The notes below the pieces were generated by a model. The model was not told the DNA's origin and ran no database searches. It saw nothing but the letters and a program-made list of their open reading frames with translations. From Xenoacremonium recifei (taxonomy: Eukaryota > Ascomycota > Sordariomycetes > Hypocreales > Nectriaceae): 49,422 nt of DNA. The first letter of the stretch is position 1. The number at the start of each line of letters is the position of its first letter. The DNA is taken from positions 1 to 49,422 of the forward strand of contig WOFQ01000109.1 of NCBI GenBank assembly GCA_012184525.1. The letters are read 5' to 3'. The translations under genes were made by a program, and so were the position numbers. Positions 1-9,385 of the stretch are shown here, piece by piece.

Positions 1-871
1 GGAGTGCTTGGGAATTAATAGATTAGTTATATTTAATAGCAGCCCCCTCTAAGAATTATAATTATAATTACTAGGCCCCCTCTAGGAATTATAGTTATAG
101 GTCTTAGGAATTAGAACTGTAGTTCCTAGAGCTTTAATGCAGAAATTATAAATAAGTGACAGTTTACAGAGCTAACTGTATTAGTTAAATTATTAAGGAA
201 TTTAATTCACCGCTTTAGGCGGGGAAGTACTTTTTTTTTGAGCCAATAAGAAGGCAGGATTTTCATGCGTCCGTAAGAGTCATGCGTCCCTATCAATTGC
301 CTTTGAAAAATAATTACGCGTCAGACTTTCGGCAGAAGCTTTAGCCAAGCAAGTGGAGATTCGGTATAATTTAGGGCTACTACCGTTTGACACGTGAGCT
401 GCTGGCCAAAGAAGAAAGGACATGCGGATCTTGACAAATTATGTCGATGAGAGTGATTGGGATACCAGGACAAGAGCCCCGAGTATATTCTTCGCGTGAT
501 CCATGGAAAGAATGTTAGACAAGTTGGAAATAGAAATAGAGGACCTCCCTGGCAGAAGTAGACAAAGCGGCACAGGGCCCTAAATTGACACCAATAGTTG
601 AGGAGCGCACATAGACACATAGAGTCTAAGGACAACGCGTGTTGGCTTCAGGTCCTAGGTTATCTATGAACTAAGAGAAATGAATCCAAGGAGAGAGCCT
701 TGTTTTATCTTCCAGGACGTTCATAGAGGTTCCATGGGTAGTTAGATAACCTTGCGAAACAAGTTTGTTGCCATATTTGCGTGTTAATGGGGATTTATCT
801 ATAACGCCATTGTTTCTGGCCACATGATCCAATTAAGGTGTTGATTGCACACAGAAGGAACCCGAACGGCG
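1..871. other. AT-rich repeat relic and gene-free left flank
   Basis: No convincing gene is seen. The first 235 bases are AT-rich and contain a direct repeat beginning GCCCCCTCTARGAATTATA at about 42 and again at about 75, probably an old repeat fragment. A CACGTG hexamer lies at 391-396. The open frame on the minus strand at 321-635 has a Cys/Phe/Leu-rich composition unlike a real protein and is not called. This stretch is also the 3' flank of gene A. Confidence 0.5.
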
Positions 872-1951
872 TCAATTCTTTAGCCCAGCAAAGACGTTTA
901 CCACCAGTACGATCAGAAAAGCGCCGCCCAGAATGAGGCTAGCACCTCGCATCATATGCCGGGTAGGAAATGAGTTTCCCGGCACGTCTCCATCGTCTTC
1001 ATGGTGCTCTTCGCCGGCTTCGCCGGTGAGACGTGTAGCCTCGGTGTTGAGAAGAGCGTCCTGAGAGCATCCGGGATCCGGGACCATGGGCACAGTCTGT
1101 TCGCCGACGGTGATAGGACAGGAGTCTTCTTCTTCTTCTTCGGTGAAGGGAAATGTGCGCACGAGACCAAGATCCACGATGTATTCGGAGTTGGATCTGC
1201 GACGTCAATTTGGCGACATTGCATGTTCCGGCTCCTCATGCGTTGTTTCATCAAAGATCAACTCCCCAGAGTCCTCAGCCCCAACTTTATGAGTATTATT
1301 CCGGCGCCCGTGCTGGTGTTCCTCGGGCTGAAGCTTGGTGTCGTCGAGTGCGCAATCGGAGACCTCGCAGTCGTCGTCTGACTGCGCCTCGCGCTGGAGG
1401 TGTTGAGACTGGGTGAGTCTCTGCTTCGCAGGGCGTTCCACGTCAGACTCGCTTGCTCGACGCTTCAATGGATAGGCAGGGACGGGGACGGTTGATGGCG
1501 AGTACAGGCGCACATGAGAGATGTCGTCAGATTGATGCGAGATGTAGACCTCGAGCGGCAATGGTTTATGGCAGGGCTCCATCTGCACAAGAAATTTGAC
1601 ACCAGCCACGCGGCGTTCTCGACGGGACGGTTTCCCATCCTTCGTGCCAACACGGACTTGTATTTCGGCACAAGGAGAACGAGTCCGGCCGTCCTCCATT
1701 GACCAGGCCGAGTCGGAAACCGCGAGGCGTTCGGGAGGATGCAACGGTTCCCTATCAGGGGATTGGTCTGCTGCTGAGGAGCTGCATTGCTGTCCGAGGG
1801 CATTATCGGGAGGGTCGACGTCGACGTTGAGGAACTCCACGGCGCTGAACCGGCGGAGGCGTTTGGTTCGGTCGCGCTTCGGCCGGCGATTGATTCCGGA
1901 AACCGGAGGTCGGCGCGGCGGGGAACGCCGAGATGTCAAGTCAGGTCGCAT
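872..1951 (-). CDS. Gene A: hypothetical basic/acidic protein with predicted C-terminal membrane anchor
   Basis: I do not recognise the family. Proposed exons are 1951-1263 and 1196-872, with a 66-nt intron 1262-1197 (donor GTTGAT, branch TTGAC, acceptor GCAG), giving 337 residues. Without the intron an in-frame TGA at 1205-1207 ends the protein after 248 residues, yet the same frame stays open beyond it to 872. The N-terminus is Arg/Pro-rich (start MRPDLTSRRSPPRR). The middle holds a possibly folded stretch around FLVQMEPCHKPLPLEVYIS and an NLS-like cluster PLKRRASESDVERPAKQR. After the intron come a Glu run and a last hydrophobic helix of about 19 residues (LILGGAFLIVLVVNVFAG), which suggests a tail anchor. 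The start is the ATG at 1951. The weak GTTGAT donor is the main doubt. A real nonsense mutation, readthrough or a regulated retained intron are the alternatives. Confidence 0.6.
1197..1262 (-). other. Candidate 66-nt stop-containing intron of gene A
   Basis: The in-frame TGA at 1205-1207 overlaps a TTGAC branch-like element 9-14 nt before a GCAG acceptor. The length is a multiple of three, so the downstream frame is preserved when it is removed. The donor GTTGAT is far from the fungal consensus. Retention would yield a soluble 248-residue form without the membrane tail. Confidence 0.45.
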
Positions 1952-3851
1952 GATGGAAATCGGGCAAACTTGGGGCTTCGTGACAAGGCGGAAAGATGAA
2001 AGAAAGGAGAAATTGGGTCTTCGACGAGTTCTGGTCTAAATGGCAATCTGTCGATTTCGAGAACAAAGGAGAGTGAGCTCACGTGAACTCGTGGCTTCGC
2101 ATCCAACTCAACCAATAGCACCGCTTGATTGTTGCAAGCCACAATTGGCAGCGCACGTCCATCTCCTCAGCCCTGGTCCCTGCATTCCCCTAGACACGTT
2201 ATATTTCTATGTGAACATCAAGAAAGCATCGGAAATTGAGTCGTGGATATATCTCAGCAGTCTTGCCTCCCGTTTTTTTAATAATTGTCCGGCAGGTTCA
2301 TCGGTCACACCTCAATCTGCCAGGCCCACCACAGGCGCATCGTATCCTGGGAAGGTTTTCGTTGTTTGCCTGAGTAATATGTTTTCTCTCCCCCATCCAT
2401 TTTCATTCCAAGCCCACTACCACCCTGGATCATTTGAACTTCTCTGTTATCAAGCACACAATAAGTAAGTTCACGATGCTATCAACAATGGGGAGATTCA
2501 CGAATGAGCGGAAACATTGTCCTCCACGGGCTGAATATATGAGAGCTGTAGGGTAGGGAATCTAACAGTCTCAAACTGACCCCGCACTCCGTATCAGTCA
2601 AGGAGTGGAGGAGTGATTTGGGGAATTGGAGAAGTGGGACCCATAAGTTTCCATGCGGAGTCACCGGGGTGAGCCAATTCCTCGCACAATAGGAAAAGGT
2701 GGATCTCTGTTAAGGAGACGCGGAGCACGATGCAGACTGTCGGAGCTCGGCGCTCGGAGCTCGGCGCGCGCGGTTGAGTCGCCGACGCGTGCCTCTTAAC
2801 AATATTTCTGATTGGAGCCCATACCTGCCACACCGGGAAGACTTCGGACCTGGCCAATGATTAGTCATTGTCGTTGGCATCGAGCTTGAAGTTCCATGGA
2901 ACATCTCCACTTACCGTGTCGCTCGCTCACTGATATTCCAGCAGGCCGAGCGATCCTTTGGCCCACCAAGCAACCAACCCTTGCCGGATCCATCCGACCG
3001 TCCCATTGAAGCGACTACAAGCTCTACGACGATGCGTTATAATGCGCGATGATGCGCGGCGACGTCTCTCCCGTTGTGCGGCGACCCTGAATGAAGAGCT
3101 CTCTGCTTCGCGACCGACGATGTACAATGACAAGCAACTTCCATCCTCGGTGTTGGCCAATTGACGGACGGGTCAGACCCAACATATATGAGTTGGGACG
3201 GTTCCTGCACTAGGCAAACTTCGACCGGAACGAGGCGCAGTACGCACCGGATAATGAATCCATAGTTGGAGTCGAATTGATCACGGAAAATCGGAGCACA
3301 GCCTTGGATATTCACATAGACGGAATTCGAGGCTCTAGGAAACTGAGCTATTTGGAGCTATGTGTGAGACTTCTCAGTCAGGATGGATTGATGGAGGAGA
3401 GAAGTGCAGGGCCGGAAAAATTGCGCATCTGCTGCCTGCAGAGCTCTGAAGAAAAGAGGAACAGTCTGCTTCAACCGCAAAACTCCCTGGCCCCAAACTC
3501 ATGATATTTTCAGCATCGATCAGCATAGGTACACACATTTGTAGAAGAATTGGCGCATATGTTCCTGGGCTTCCAGACATCCCCGCCCCCTCAAGCATAG
3601 TCACCAAAGGTTCCGGAGATGGATACAAGTTCAAATCGCGAAAAGAAATACCAATTCAATTCATCCCCACGCAGTAGAATCAACGAAGACCTGGCCATCT
3701 TCCTCCCTACCTAAGTGTTTCATAATTTCATAAAGACCGTTACCGCTCTAAAGCTAAACCAACATCTCAAGTAAAACGCCGGACAATTTTCCTTTCGCAA
3801 ACTCGAGCTTCTGCATCATCTTGCTGAATATCTTGTCGAGACCCCAGTCCA
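1952..3851. other. Intergenic region between genes A and B
   Basis: This holds the promoter side of gene A, with a CACGTG box in a TCACGTGA context at 2080-2085 about 130 bp before the gene A ATG. A 14-bp direct repeat (CGGAGCTCGGCGCK) sits at 2741-2754 and 2755-2768. Several open frames of 60-140 codons exist on both strands but show mixed composition and no splice-supported extension, so none is called. The 3' flank of gene B starts at the right side. Confidence 0.5.
2080..2085. promoter_or_regulatory. CACGTG box upstream of gene A
   Basis: A palindromic E-box (TCACGTGA) lies 129 bp upstream of the gene A start. The same hexamer recurs upstream of genes B and C. Fungal bHLH and some bZIP factors bind CACGTG; binding here is inferred. 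Confidence 0.35.
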
Positions 3852-5512
3852 TCACATCGACATATCATGAATAACAAAACTGAATGTGCTCGACGGATGG
3901 CCTTTGGCTCTCAGCTTGACCAATTGGTCACGCAAGATTGCCAGCTCTCTCTCTTTTCCCGGCGTCTGGCGCATCAAAAAGATGGCCCAAGCGACCGTCG
4001 TCATATCTTGGACCCAAGTTTTGTGGCCCTTCAGCTTGCCTTCCCGCTCTGAGGACAGATTCTGGTTGACTCTGAATATACTTGTTCCAGTTGATTTCTG
4101 TCCTGCTATCGCTGGTGGGAAAGTACGTGGCATGAAGACTGGAGCAGGAAGAATTGGCCGTGCTTCTGTACAACCAGTGACAATTGCCTTCATGTCTTGA
4201 GGATTGTCCGGGATGCCTCGCCGCTGGGCACAATCCTCTAGTTGTGCCTGCGTAGGTCCCAGTTTGGAGTCGCTCGGCCGGGTCGGAGATGGTGAAGGCG
4301 GTCCAAGATCCATGATTGAGGCTCGTGAAATTTGCCGAAATCTTGCGTTGGGGATCTGGGGTAGTTGCATCTCGGGGACGGCTGTCGGAGGCCGAGGGCG
4401 ATTTAATATGCTTATCGTCTGACCGCGATTCCTTCGTTCGCCGGCCTTGAGTGTCAGCCAAAAGGGGAAACCGGGTCTTGGGCAGGGGTGACGCGGAGAC
4501 AGGCTGATCGAAGATGCTTCGCCGTTGGGGACCATGCTCGCTTCTGTTCTTGATCAGGTACCTGGCCGAAAGAGACTGCGTCAAGGGCTGGTATAAGACT
4601 GTCGAAGGCTGACGCTGTCCACCACTATCTCCCCGACAAGATGCAGAGTCAGCAGGATGGATGATGTCCGAGGCGTGAAAAGCGCCTGGAGATTCAGTGC
4701 ATAATCCTCGAGTTCCCGCGTCTTCCAGGTTCAGAGCTTCGAGTGGAAGAGGGCTCATTTGTGGGGGAGGAGCAAGAGGCGTGGCGGGTGGCATCGAGGA
4801 TCTCTCGACGGGAAGTTGATTCACGGCGACAGGGTGCCGGAATCCGGAGGGGCTCTTGGCATATGAGTTATCGGAGTCGATCTCGGTGTTCATCTTGGGC
4901 GGGGTTTCATCGCCGTTCCAGTCCTCGCATCCCCAGGCGTCTGTGTAGGACTTCCATGTTGCTTTGTACGGCTTTCTGAGCGTAAGCTTGACATGCTTAG
5001 CATTGTGAAGGCGCCTCAGACACCATCGAAGAGCGGAGTCGAGCTTTCGAATCAGAATGGCAAAATAGGACGGATCCTGTTTGGTGTATTGGGCGAGACC
5101 GAGTCGGGCGATGAGGTCGTCGATACCGAGAGAATCGCAGGTTCCGAGATCCAGCTTGTATCTGGCGCAATGCGATGCGAATATGATCTTGTCGCGCGAT
5201 TGCCAGCTGAGGAAAGACATATTAGACTGAGCTCTACGAGAAGTGTGGGAATACTCACTTGATGCGGATTGCATTGTCTTTCATGAGGTCCAGAACCGGT
5301 GATCCACGGATGTGCTAAAGCTGGGGTCAGCAAGCGCATATGATCCTTGGCGGCCAGTAGTAGCAGGGATACAGTACAGTTTCATCCGTGATAAGGTCGC
5401 CAGCATCTGGAAGGTTATCCGATAGCCAGAGATCATCCACGTCCAAGATTAAGTCGTCGATGTCGGTCTCGTCGAAGCCGGTCTCGTCCGCATTCATGTC
5501 GAAGAAATGCAT
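3852..5512 (-). CDS. Gene B: hypothetical protein, acidic N-terminus, possible helical domain, disordered middle
   Basis: Unrecognised family. The start is the ATG at 5512 (MHFFDMNADETGFDETD). Exon 1 is 5512-5378. Intron 1 is 5377-5315 (branch CTGAC, acceptor TTTAG). Exon 2 is 5314-5259. Intron 2 is 5258-5207 (donor GTGAGT, branch CTAAT, acceptor CTCAG). Both junctions are strong. A third intron is needed to change frame: either 4423-4342 (82 nt, GTCAGA to CAAG) or 4561-4504 (58 nt, GTACCT to TCAG). The protein has about 487 or 495 residues. Residues 1-45 are Asp-rich. Residues about 46-160 look folded (Trp/Cys-rich, e.g. RWCLRRLHNAKHVKLTLRKPY). About 160-370 is Ser/Pro-rich and disordered. 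The C-terminus is helical (KERELAILRDQLVKLRAKG). If no third intron exists, the gene is frameshifted. A CACGTG box lies at 5826. Confidence 0.65.
5207..5258 (-). other. Intron 2 of gene B (52 nt)
   Basis: Consensus fungal intron: donor GTGAGT, branch TCTAAT, acceptor CCTCAG. It joins codons for NAIRI to NWQSRDK in one open frame. This shows that an ATG found inside the intron at 5220 is not the real start. Confidence 0.8.
5315..5377 (-). other. Intron 1 of gene B (63 nt)
   Basis: Donor GTACTG, branch GCTGAC and acceptor TTTAG link the acidic first exon (ending DLITDET) to HIRGSPVLDLM in frame. The branch point and acceptor are near consensus; the donor is weaker. Confidence 0.7.
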
Positions 5513-6000
5513 TTCGGCTGCAAAGAGGGATTGCGAATGGAACGAAGAAGGCACAGACCAGACCCATTCCCGGACTTTTGAAGGGATAATATGTATGTAT
5601 TGAAGAGAACTGACTGATATCGAGCTCCAACAAGAGAGCAGGCCAGAGGAGACTGAGGCGGGGCGTAAACAGGACTTCTTTTGAACAGAAAAGTAGGTGA
5701 GCCGCTCGCGGAGTCCGCCCCACCACCACCAATCAGCTTCAACCCCCCCCTCCCCCAAAAGAAGTACCAGCAAGGGACATGCGTGTATGACTAAGGAGTT
5801 TGCACACAGCTTGGCCATCAGTTTCCACGTGACCGAAAACGACTCGAATTGTTCTAGTCTAACGAATCCCAGCTGCATGCAAGAGTGCCCAAAGCTGTAG
5901 GTAAAAGGAATCAAGAACATGAAACAAAAAGCTTGAGTGGTTCCCTTCGTTGGCCATATGCCTGACGAAGGCCTTGTTTGGTGATTGAGAGAGCTAGAAG
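5513..6000. promoter_or_regulatory. Promoter region of gene B and 3' flank of gene C
   Basis: Contains a C-tract of eight and five Cs at 5743-5756 (G-rich on the coding strand of gene B) and CACGTG at 5826-5831 in the context CCACGTGACCG, about 315 bp before the ATG. No other gene is seen in these bases. Confidence 0.45.
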
Positions 6001-7388
6001 TTAATTCTTCTGACTCTCTGTATGCTTGAGAAGGGCAAACTCCTCATATAGAGTCATAATGTCGACGGCATAGCGTCTAAGATGTTTGGCGAAGGCCTCC
6101 CGACTGTCAGAGTTGGTCTGAGCTTCGTCGATCCACGTCTCGTAGAGTTCTAGCGTCTCTCGAAACTTCACACATGAGATACGTTAGCTGATGGAGAGGC
6201 AGAAGGTGGCGGACAGAGAGATTGAACGCGGGAACTTGGATAGCTTTGGTCTACTCACAGCCCTAACGATTGATCCAACATTCTCCAAACGGTCATTGAT
6301 CCACTTCTCAGAAGCGCATATAAATTTCTTTGCTGCATTGATATCTCGAACGCTCCAGGACTTATCGTCCATCTTGATCATATAAGAGTTAGGTGAACAT
6401 AGACTCTGTTGACTCAGACTGGTTTCCGCCGTGGAAGCTACCTTGTTAAGCTTGACAAGTTCATCCTCCCGCACCCTCTGTGCCTCTTGAACGATGGTAC
6501 GGAGTCGGTTGCGCAGCTGAATAACATCTCCCCATTCGTTAAGTGGCAAAAAGACTTTATACCACGGTTGCTCGGGAGGTTCGTCGCTGTCGAGGATTGT
6601 GTTAAGCTCCTTGAGAACGATCTCGAGTTGTTGGTAGTGTCTCGTGCTCTCGGCTTCCATGTTGTCGAAGAAATAGCCGTTGAGTTCGTTGAAGGCTTCC
6701 GCTGCCTTGCTAGCTTGATGGAAGGGCGACTTCATTTCGAACGCGACCTCAGAGTCTTCCTCCTCCAGGTGTTCGTAAGTGCTGACCAGGATCCTGTGCA
6801 GATGCGTCGTTTCGACATGGGAGATCGGTCGATTGAAGGTCAGGGAATGTAAATCGTGAGGATTATGTCCGAAGAAGCCCCAATCCAGACCAAACTTGCT
6901 TGTGATACCATCAAGCATCTCTGAGCCGAACCCACAGGCCAGCTTCCAAGAGAGCCACAACCCGAAAAGCATCGACAGTGGTTTCATAATCAGGGGACAG
7001 TAGAAAGCGAAGCTGATGGAATACGAGGCCCAAGAGAGGAAAAAGTAGAGATACTCTATGAGACTCTTAAACACGCCCTTAGCGGCCTGACTATGGCTTC
7101 CATGTGGTGTCTTCTTGCGCCCATTGCTCGGTTGTGCTTCGTTCCTGTTGGGATCGTCGCGCTGGGGGAGCGGCTTGGGTTCGTTGCATTGAGGGGGCGG
7201 CTCGGCCCTGCGCCCTGCGTGTCAGAGTATGTGATAACCGAGGAGGAATCAAGAGGCCAGCCAAGCCTAACTCACCTGGGCGACGCATTGGCCTCACCGA
7301 TTGGGGTTGAGGGTGGCCTATTTGCGCTGGTAGGAGATCTACCATGCTCAGGACCTGTTCCCCAGATGTCATCAAGGTTGAAGTCCAT
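6001..7388 (-). CDS. Gene C: hypothetical membrane protein with C-terminal helical domain
   Basis: Unrecognised family. The start is the ATG at 7388 (MDFNLDDIWG). Exons are 7388-7276, 7207-6442, 6372-6259 and 6165-6001. Introns: 7275-7208 (GTGAGT, branch CTGAC, CAG), 6441-6373 (GTAGCT, branch CTAAC, AAG; 69 nt and open, so it could be optional) and 6258-6166 (GTGAGT, branch GCTAAC, AAG). The product is 385 residues, or 408 if the 69-nt intron is kept. Residues 1-82 are Pro/Arg/Asn-rich and disordered. About 84-130 are very hydrophobic (one or two membrane helices, rich in Phe, Leu and Trp). The rest is charged and helical, with coiled-coil-like stretches, a WYKVFLPLNEWG motif, and an end in KHTESQKN before TAA. 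Acceptor choice at intron 1 sets the frame. It probably sits in an internal membrane with a cytosolic helical tail. Confidence 0.75.
7208..7275 (-). other. Intron 1 of gene C with tandem acceptors 7 nt apart
   Basis: After a CTCTGAC branch point come two CAG acceptors, ending at 7215 and 7208. The downstream CAG (7208) gives the full 385-residue membrane protein. The upstream CAG (7215) shifts frame and ends at a TAG after 78 residues, before any hydrophobic segment. Both products share the first 38 residues. Confidence 0.65.
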
Positions 7389-7903
7389 GGTTCTCCGAGG
7401 GCGTGAAGAGTAGCGGAGGCTGGAACAATTGACCCGTTCGTGACAGATATCTGGCTAAGAGCCTCTGTCTGCAATTGGCAGCTTGGATGCGGATCGAGTG
7501 ACTTTGACACAGCAGATTATAGACGGCCACGTGGGCGCTTAGTTGTAGCTAGAAGGGAGTTTGAGGTTCGTGCAATCTCGGGCGCTTGGGGTGGCGTATA
7601 ACACGTGACCGCCACATTATGGCTGGAGGCCCTCTTCGGCTCAGCACCCAGGAACTCATCGAGGCACTGAGATGTTCAAAACCACGACGATAAAGAAGGC
7701 GCTCGGCCAAGTACTCAACTCAATTGATTCAATATGGCAGTAAAGTTAAGTGATAGAAGCAGATATCTACATTCCCAGAAATCTTCGAACCGCGTCAAGC
7801 AAGAAAGCGAACCAACGCAAGGAGCAACAACAAGAGAGTCGAGATACTGATCTAAGAACCCGAGTCCACCCTTTCGTCCACACCACAGATCTTCTTCCCG
7901 TCC
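7389..7903. promoter_or_regulatory. Promoter region of gene C with two CACGTG boxes
   Basis: CACGTG occurs at 7528-7533 (CCACGTGGGC) and 7602-7607 (ACACGTGACCG), 140 and 214 bp before the gene C ATG. The second shares the string ACGTGACCG with the box upstream of gene B. The rest is the 3' flank of gene D; no further gene is seen. Confidence 0.45.
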
Positions 7904-9120
7904 TTATTTGGAGCTCGGATCCAAGGGCTTATAGCCAGAGAGCCGGCTGCCGGATCCGTATCGCTCAAGGTGTCTGTTCCTCCACCAGTCAAAAAACTCC
8001 CTAGCGTCCTGTCTCTGTTGTTTGACAGGCTTATGAGAGGGAATCGACGAGCTTGTTGCAGGTGGGCTGCACTCAGCTGTAGTCTGTGGCACAGAGATAC
8101 TCGTCTCGGAGGCCTCAACTTGGCTCCGTGGTTGCGTAAAAGCCCCAGGAACGACTGGAGTCTGTGGCGTCATGCATGTAGTCTCGGGCGGCACCGGATT
8201 GTCGCTTTTACCGGAGACCCCTGAAGGTGCCGACTTAGGAGTGGCTTCGCGGTAGGGGAGGGCGGTGACAACGCCTAGCGGTGTTCTCTCTCGCTCATTT
8301 CCGCGATTTGATGGCGGAGATACCTTCTTCATCTGCCCCGATTCAGACGATTGATCGATGACAGGGAGATTGAGGTTCGTTCTCTTGCTTGCGATGACAG
8401 GTTGAGATTTGTCGTTCAGCCCGTTTGCCCGTCGATACTCTTCTGCTGCAACTGCTTCTAAATTTTCTAATCTTAGACTCTCTCGATAGCTTGCCGTAAG
8501 ACTCTCTGTTTCTAATGTCAGATATTGTACTGCTACGGAGGACTCGTCGTGAATTACTTACCCCAGCGATTTTCCAAGGGTGGCGACATCGCAGCGGGTT
8601 GGTGTTCCGCCGCTCTTTTGGCACCGTCATGAAAGTTTCTGGCATATTTCTTGATGGTACCCCAGGTGTTGGCGAAGCTGCGAGGGACCGTCGCCCAATT
8701 CTTGCGATACGGCTCCTCGCCGACAATGGGCTCTCCGCGCGGATCTACAAGGGGTGCCACTCCAATTGCTTTGGTCAATATATCGGGCTCCCTCTTGATG
8801 AGGTCTAGGATTGACTTCGCCACTACTCCATCTCCCAACTGCACATTCTGCTGGGGGTCTGTCAGAGCAGCGTGAAAACGCTGAAATTGGCGCAATAAGA
8901 GCTTCCCACTGCCATCGGGATCCTCGGGAATGCTTCTGTAGGCACTGGAATTCTCCTCTCGAGTCGTGGGTCGGACGAAGATGGTTTGCTGTCGTTCATC
9001 CCGTTGCCGTCGTTGAAGGCGGCGCGTAGCAGCAGCTGGCGTTGCTGACGCAGGTTCAGTTTGGGCAGGCTGAGGCGATCGCGTCTCGCCCCCCAGAACA
9101 ACTTCACGATCGGATTTCAT
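7904..9120 (-). CDS. Gene D: hypothetical protein of 388 residues, one intron
   Basis: Unrecognised family. The start is the ATG at 9120 (MKSDREVVLGGE), because the in-frame extension upstream lacks an ATG. Exon 1 is 9120-8562 and exon 2 is 8511-7904. The 50-nt intron 8561-8512 has a perfect GTAAGT donor, CTGAC branch and TTAG acceptor. Splicing moves from the first frame into a second that is open to TAA at 7904. Residues 1-60 are Arg/Gln/Ala-rich and disordered. About 70-170 look folded (KLLLRQFQRFHAALTDP, DGVVAKSILDLIKREPDIL, WGTIKKYARNFHDG). The region after the intron begins with a helix (TASYRESLRLENLEAVAAEEYRR in part), then a Ser/Pro/Thr-rich linker. The last 38 residues are aromatic and basic (EFFDWWRNRHLERYGSGSR). 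No membrane segment is visible, so it is likely soluble. Gene E ends 265 bp upstream of its ATG. Confidence 0.75.
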
Positions 9121-9385
9121 GGAGGCTGCGTCGAAGAAACGGTCTGATGGATACTTATCACGAATAGAGAGGCAGGTGAAGAGTAACGGTCGCGAGATCA
9201 ATTATGAGGAGTGAGGCAAAGAGAAAACTCTGTGTGAAGAACCTAGATTACAAAGAGAGTACCTGGTAAAAACGGACGACCCCCACCCCCCCCCCTTCCC
9301 CCTCTTTCCCACCCCTGCTAGCGCCCACCAATCTCGCAAGGGAAGCCAAACGCCGGACGAAATGATGAAAGCATCAGAATGCTGG
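9121..9385. promoter_or_regulatory. Promoter region of gene D with long C-tract
   Basis: Positions 9279-9318 are almost pure C/T, including a run of ten Cs broken by one A. On the coding strand of gene D this is a G-rich tract with at least four G-runs, so a G-quadruplex is possible. Pyrimidine/purine tracts are common in fungal core promoters. Confidence 0.4.

Noticed and set aside
321..635. 104-codon minus-strand open frame
   Set aside because: Composition is Cys/Phe/Leu/Trp-rich with no domain, no intron support and AT-rich surroundings; probably chance.
1001..2039. Plus-strand frames opposite gene A
   Set aside because: Antisense shadows of the GC-rich coding frame of gene A.
2040..2468. 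142-codon plus-strand open frame upstream of gene A
   Set aside because: It overlaps the likely promoter and 5' leader of gene A, has random-looking composition and no family features.
3928..4341. Continuation of the first gene B frame to 3928
   Set aside because: After about 4340 its composition becomes unlike the upstream part, while the other frame carries a helical, protein-like C-terminus, so a frame switch by splicing is preferred.
7091..7510. 139-codon frame at the 5' end of gene C starting at 7510
   Set aside because: It starts with GTG and crosses intron 1. The ATG at 7388 in another frame, combined with a consensus donor at 7275, explains the gene better.
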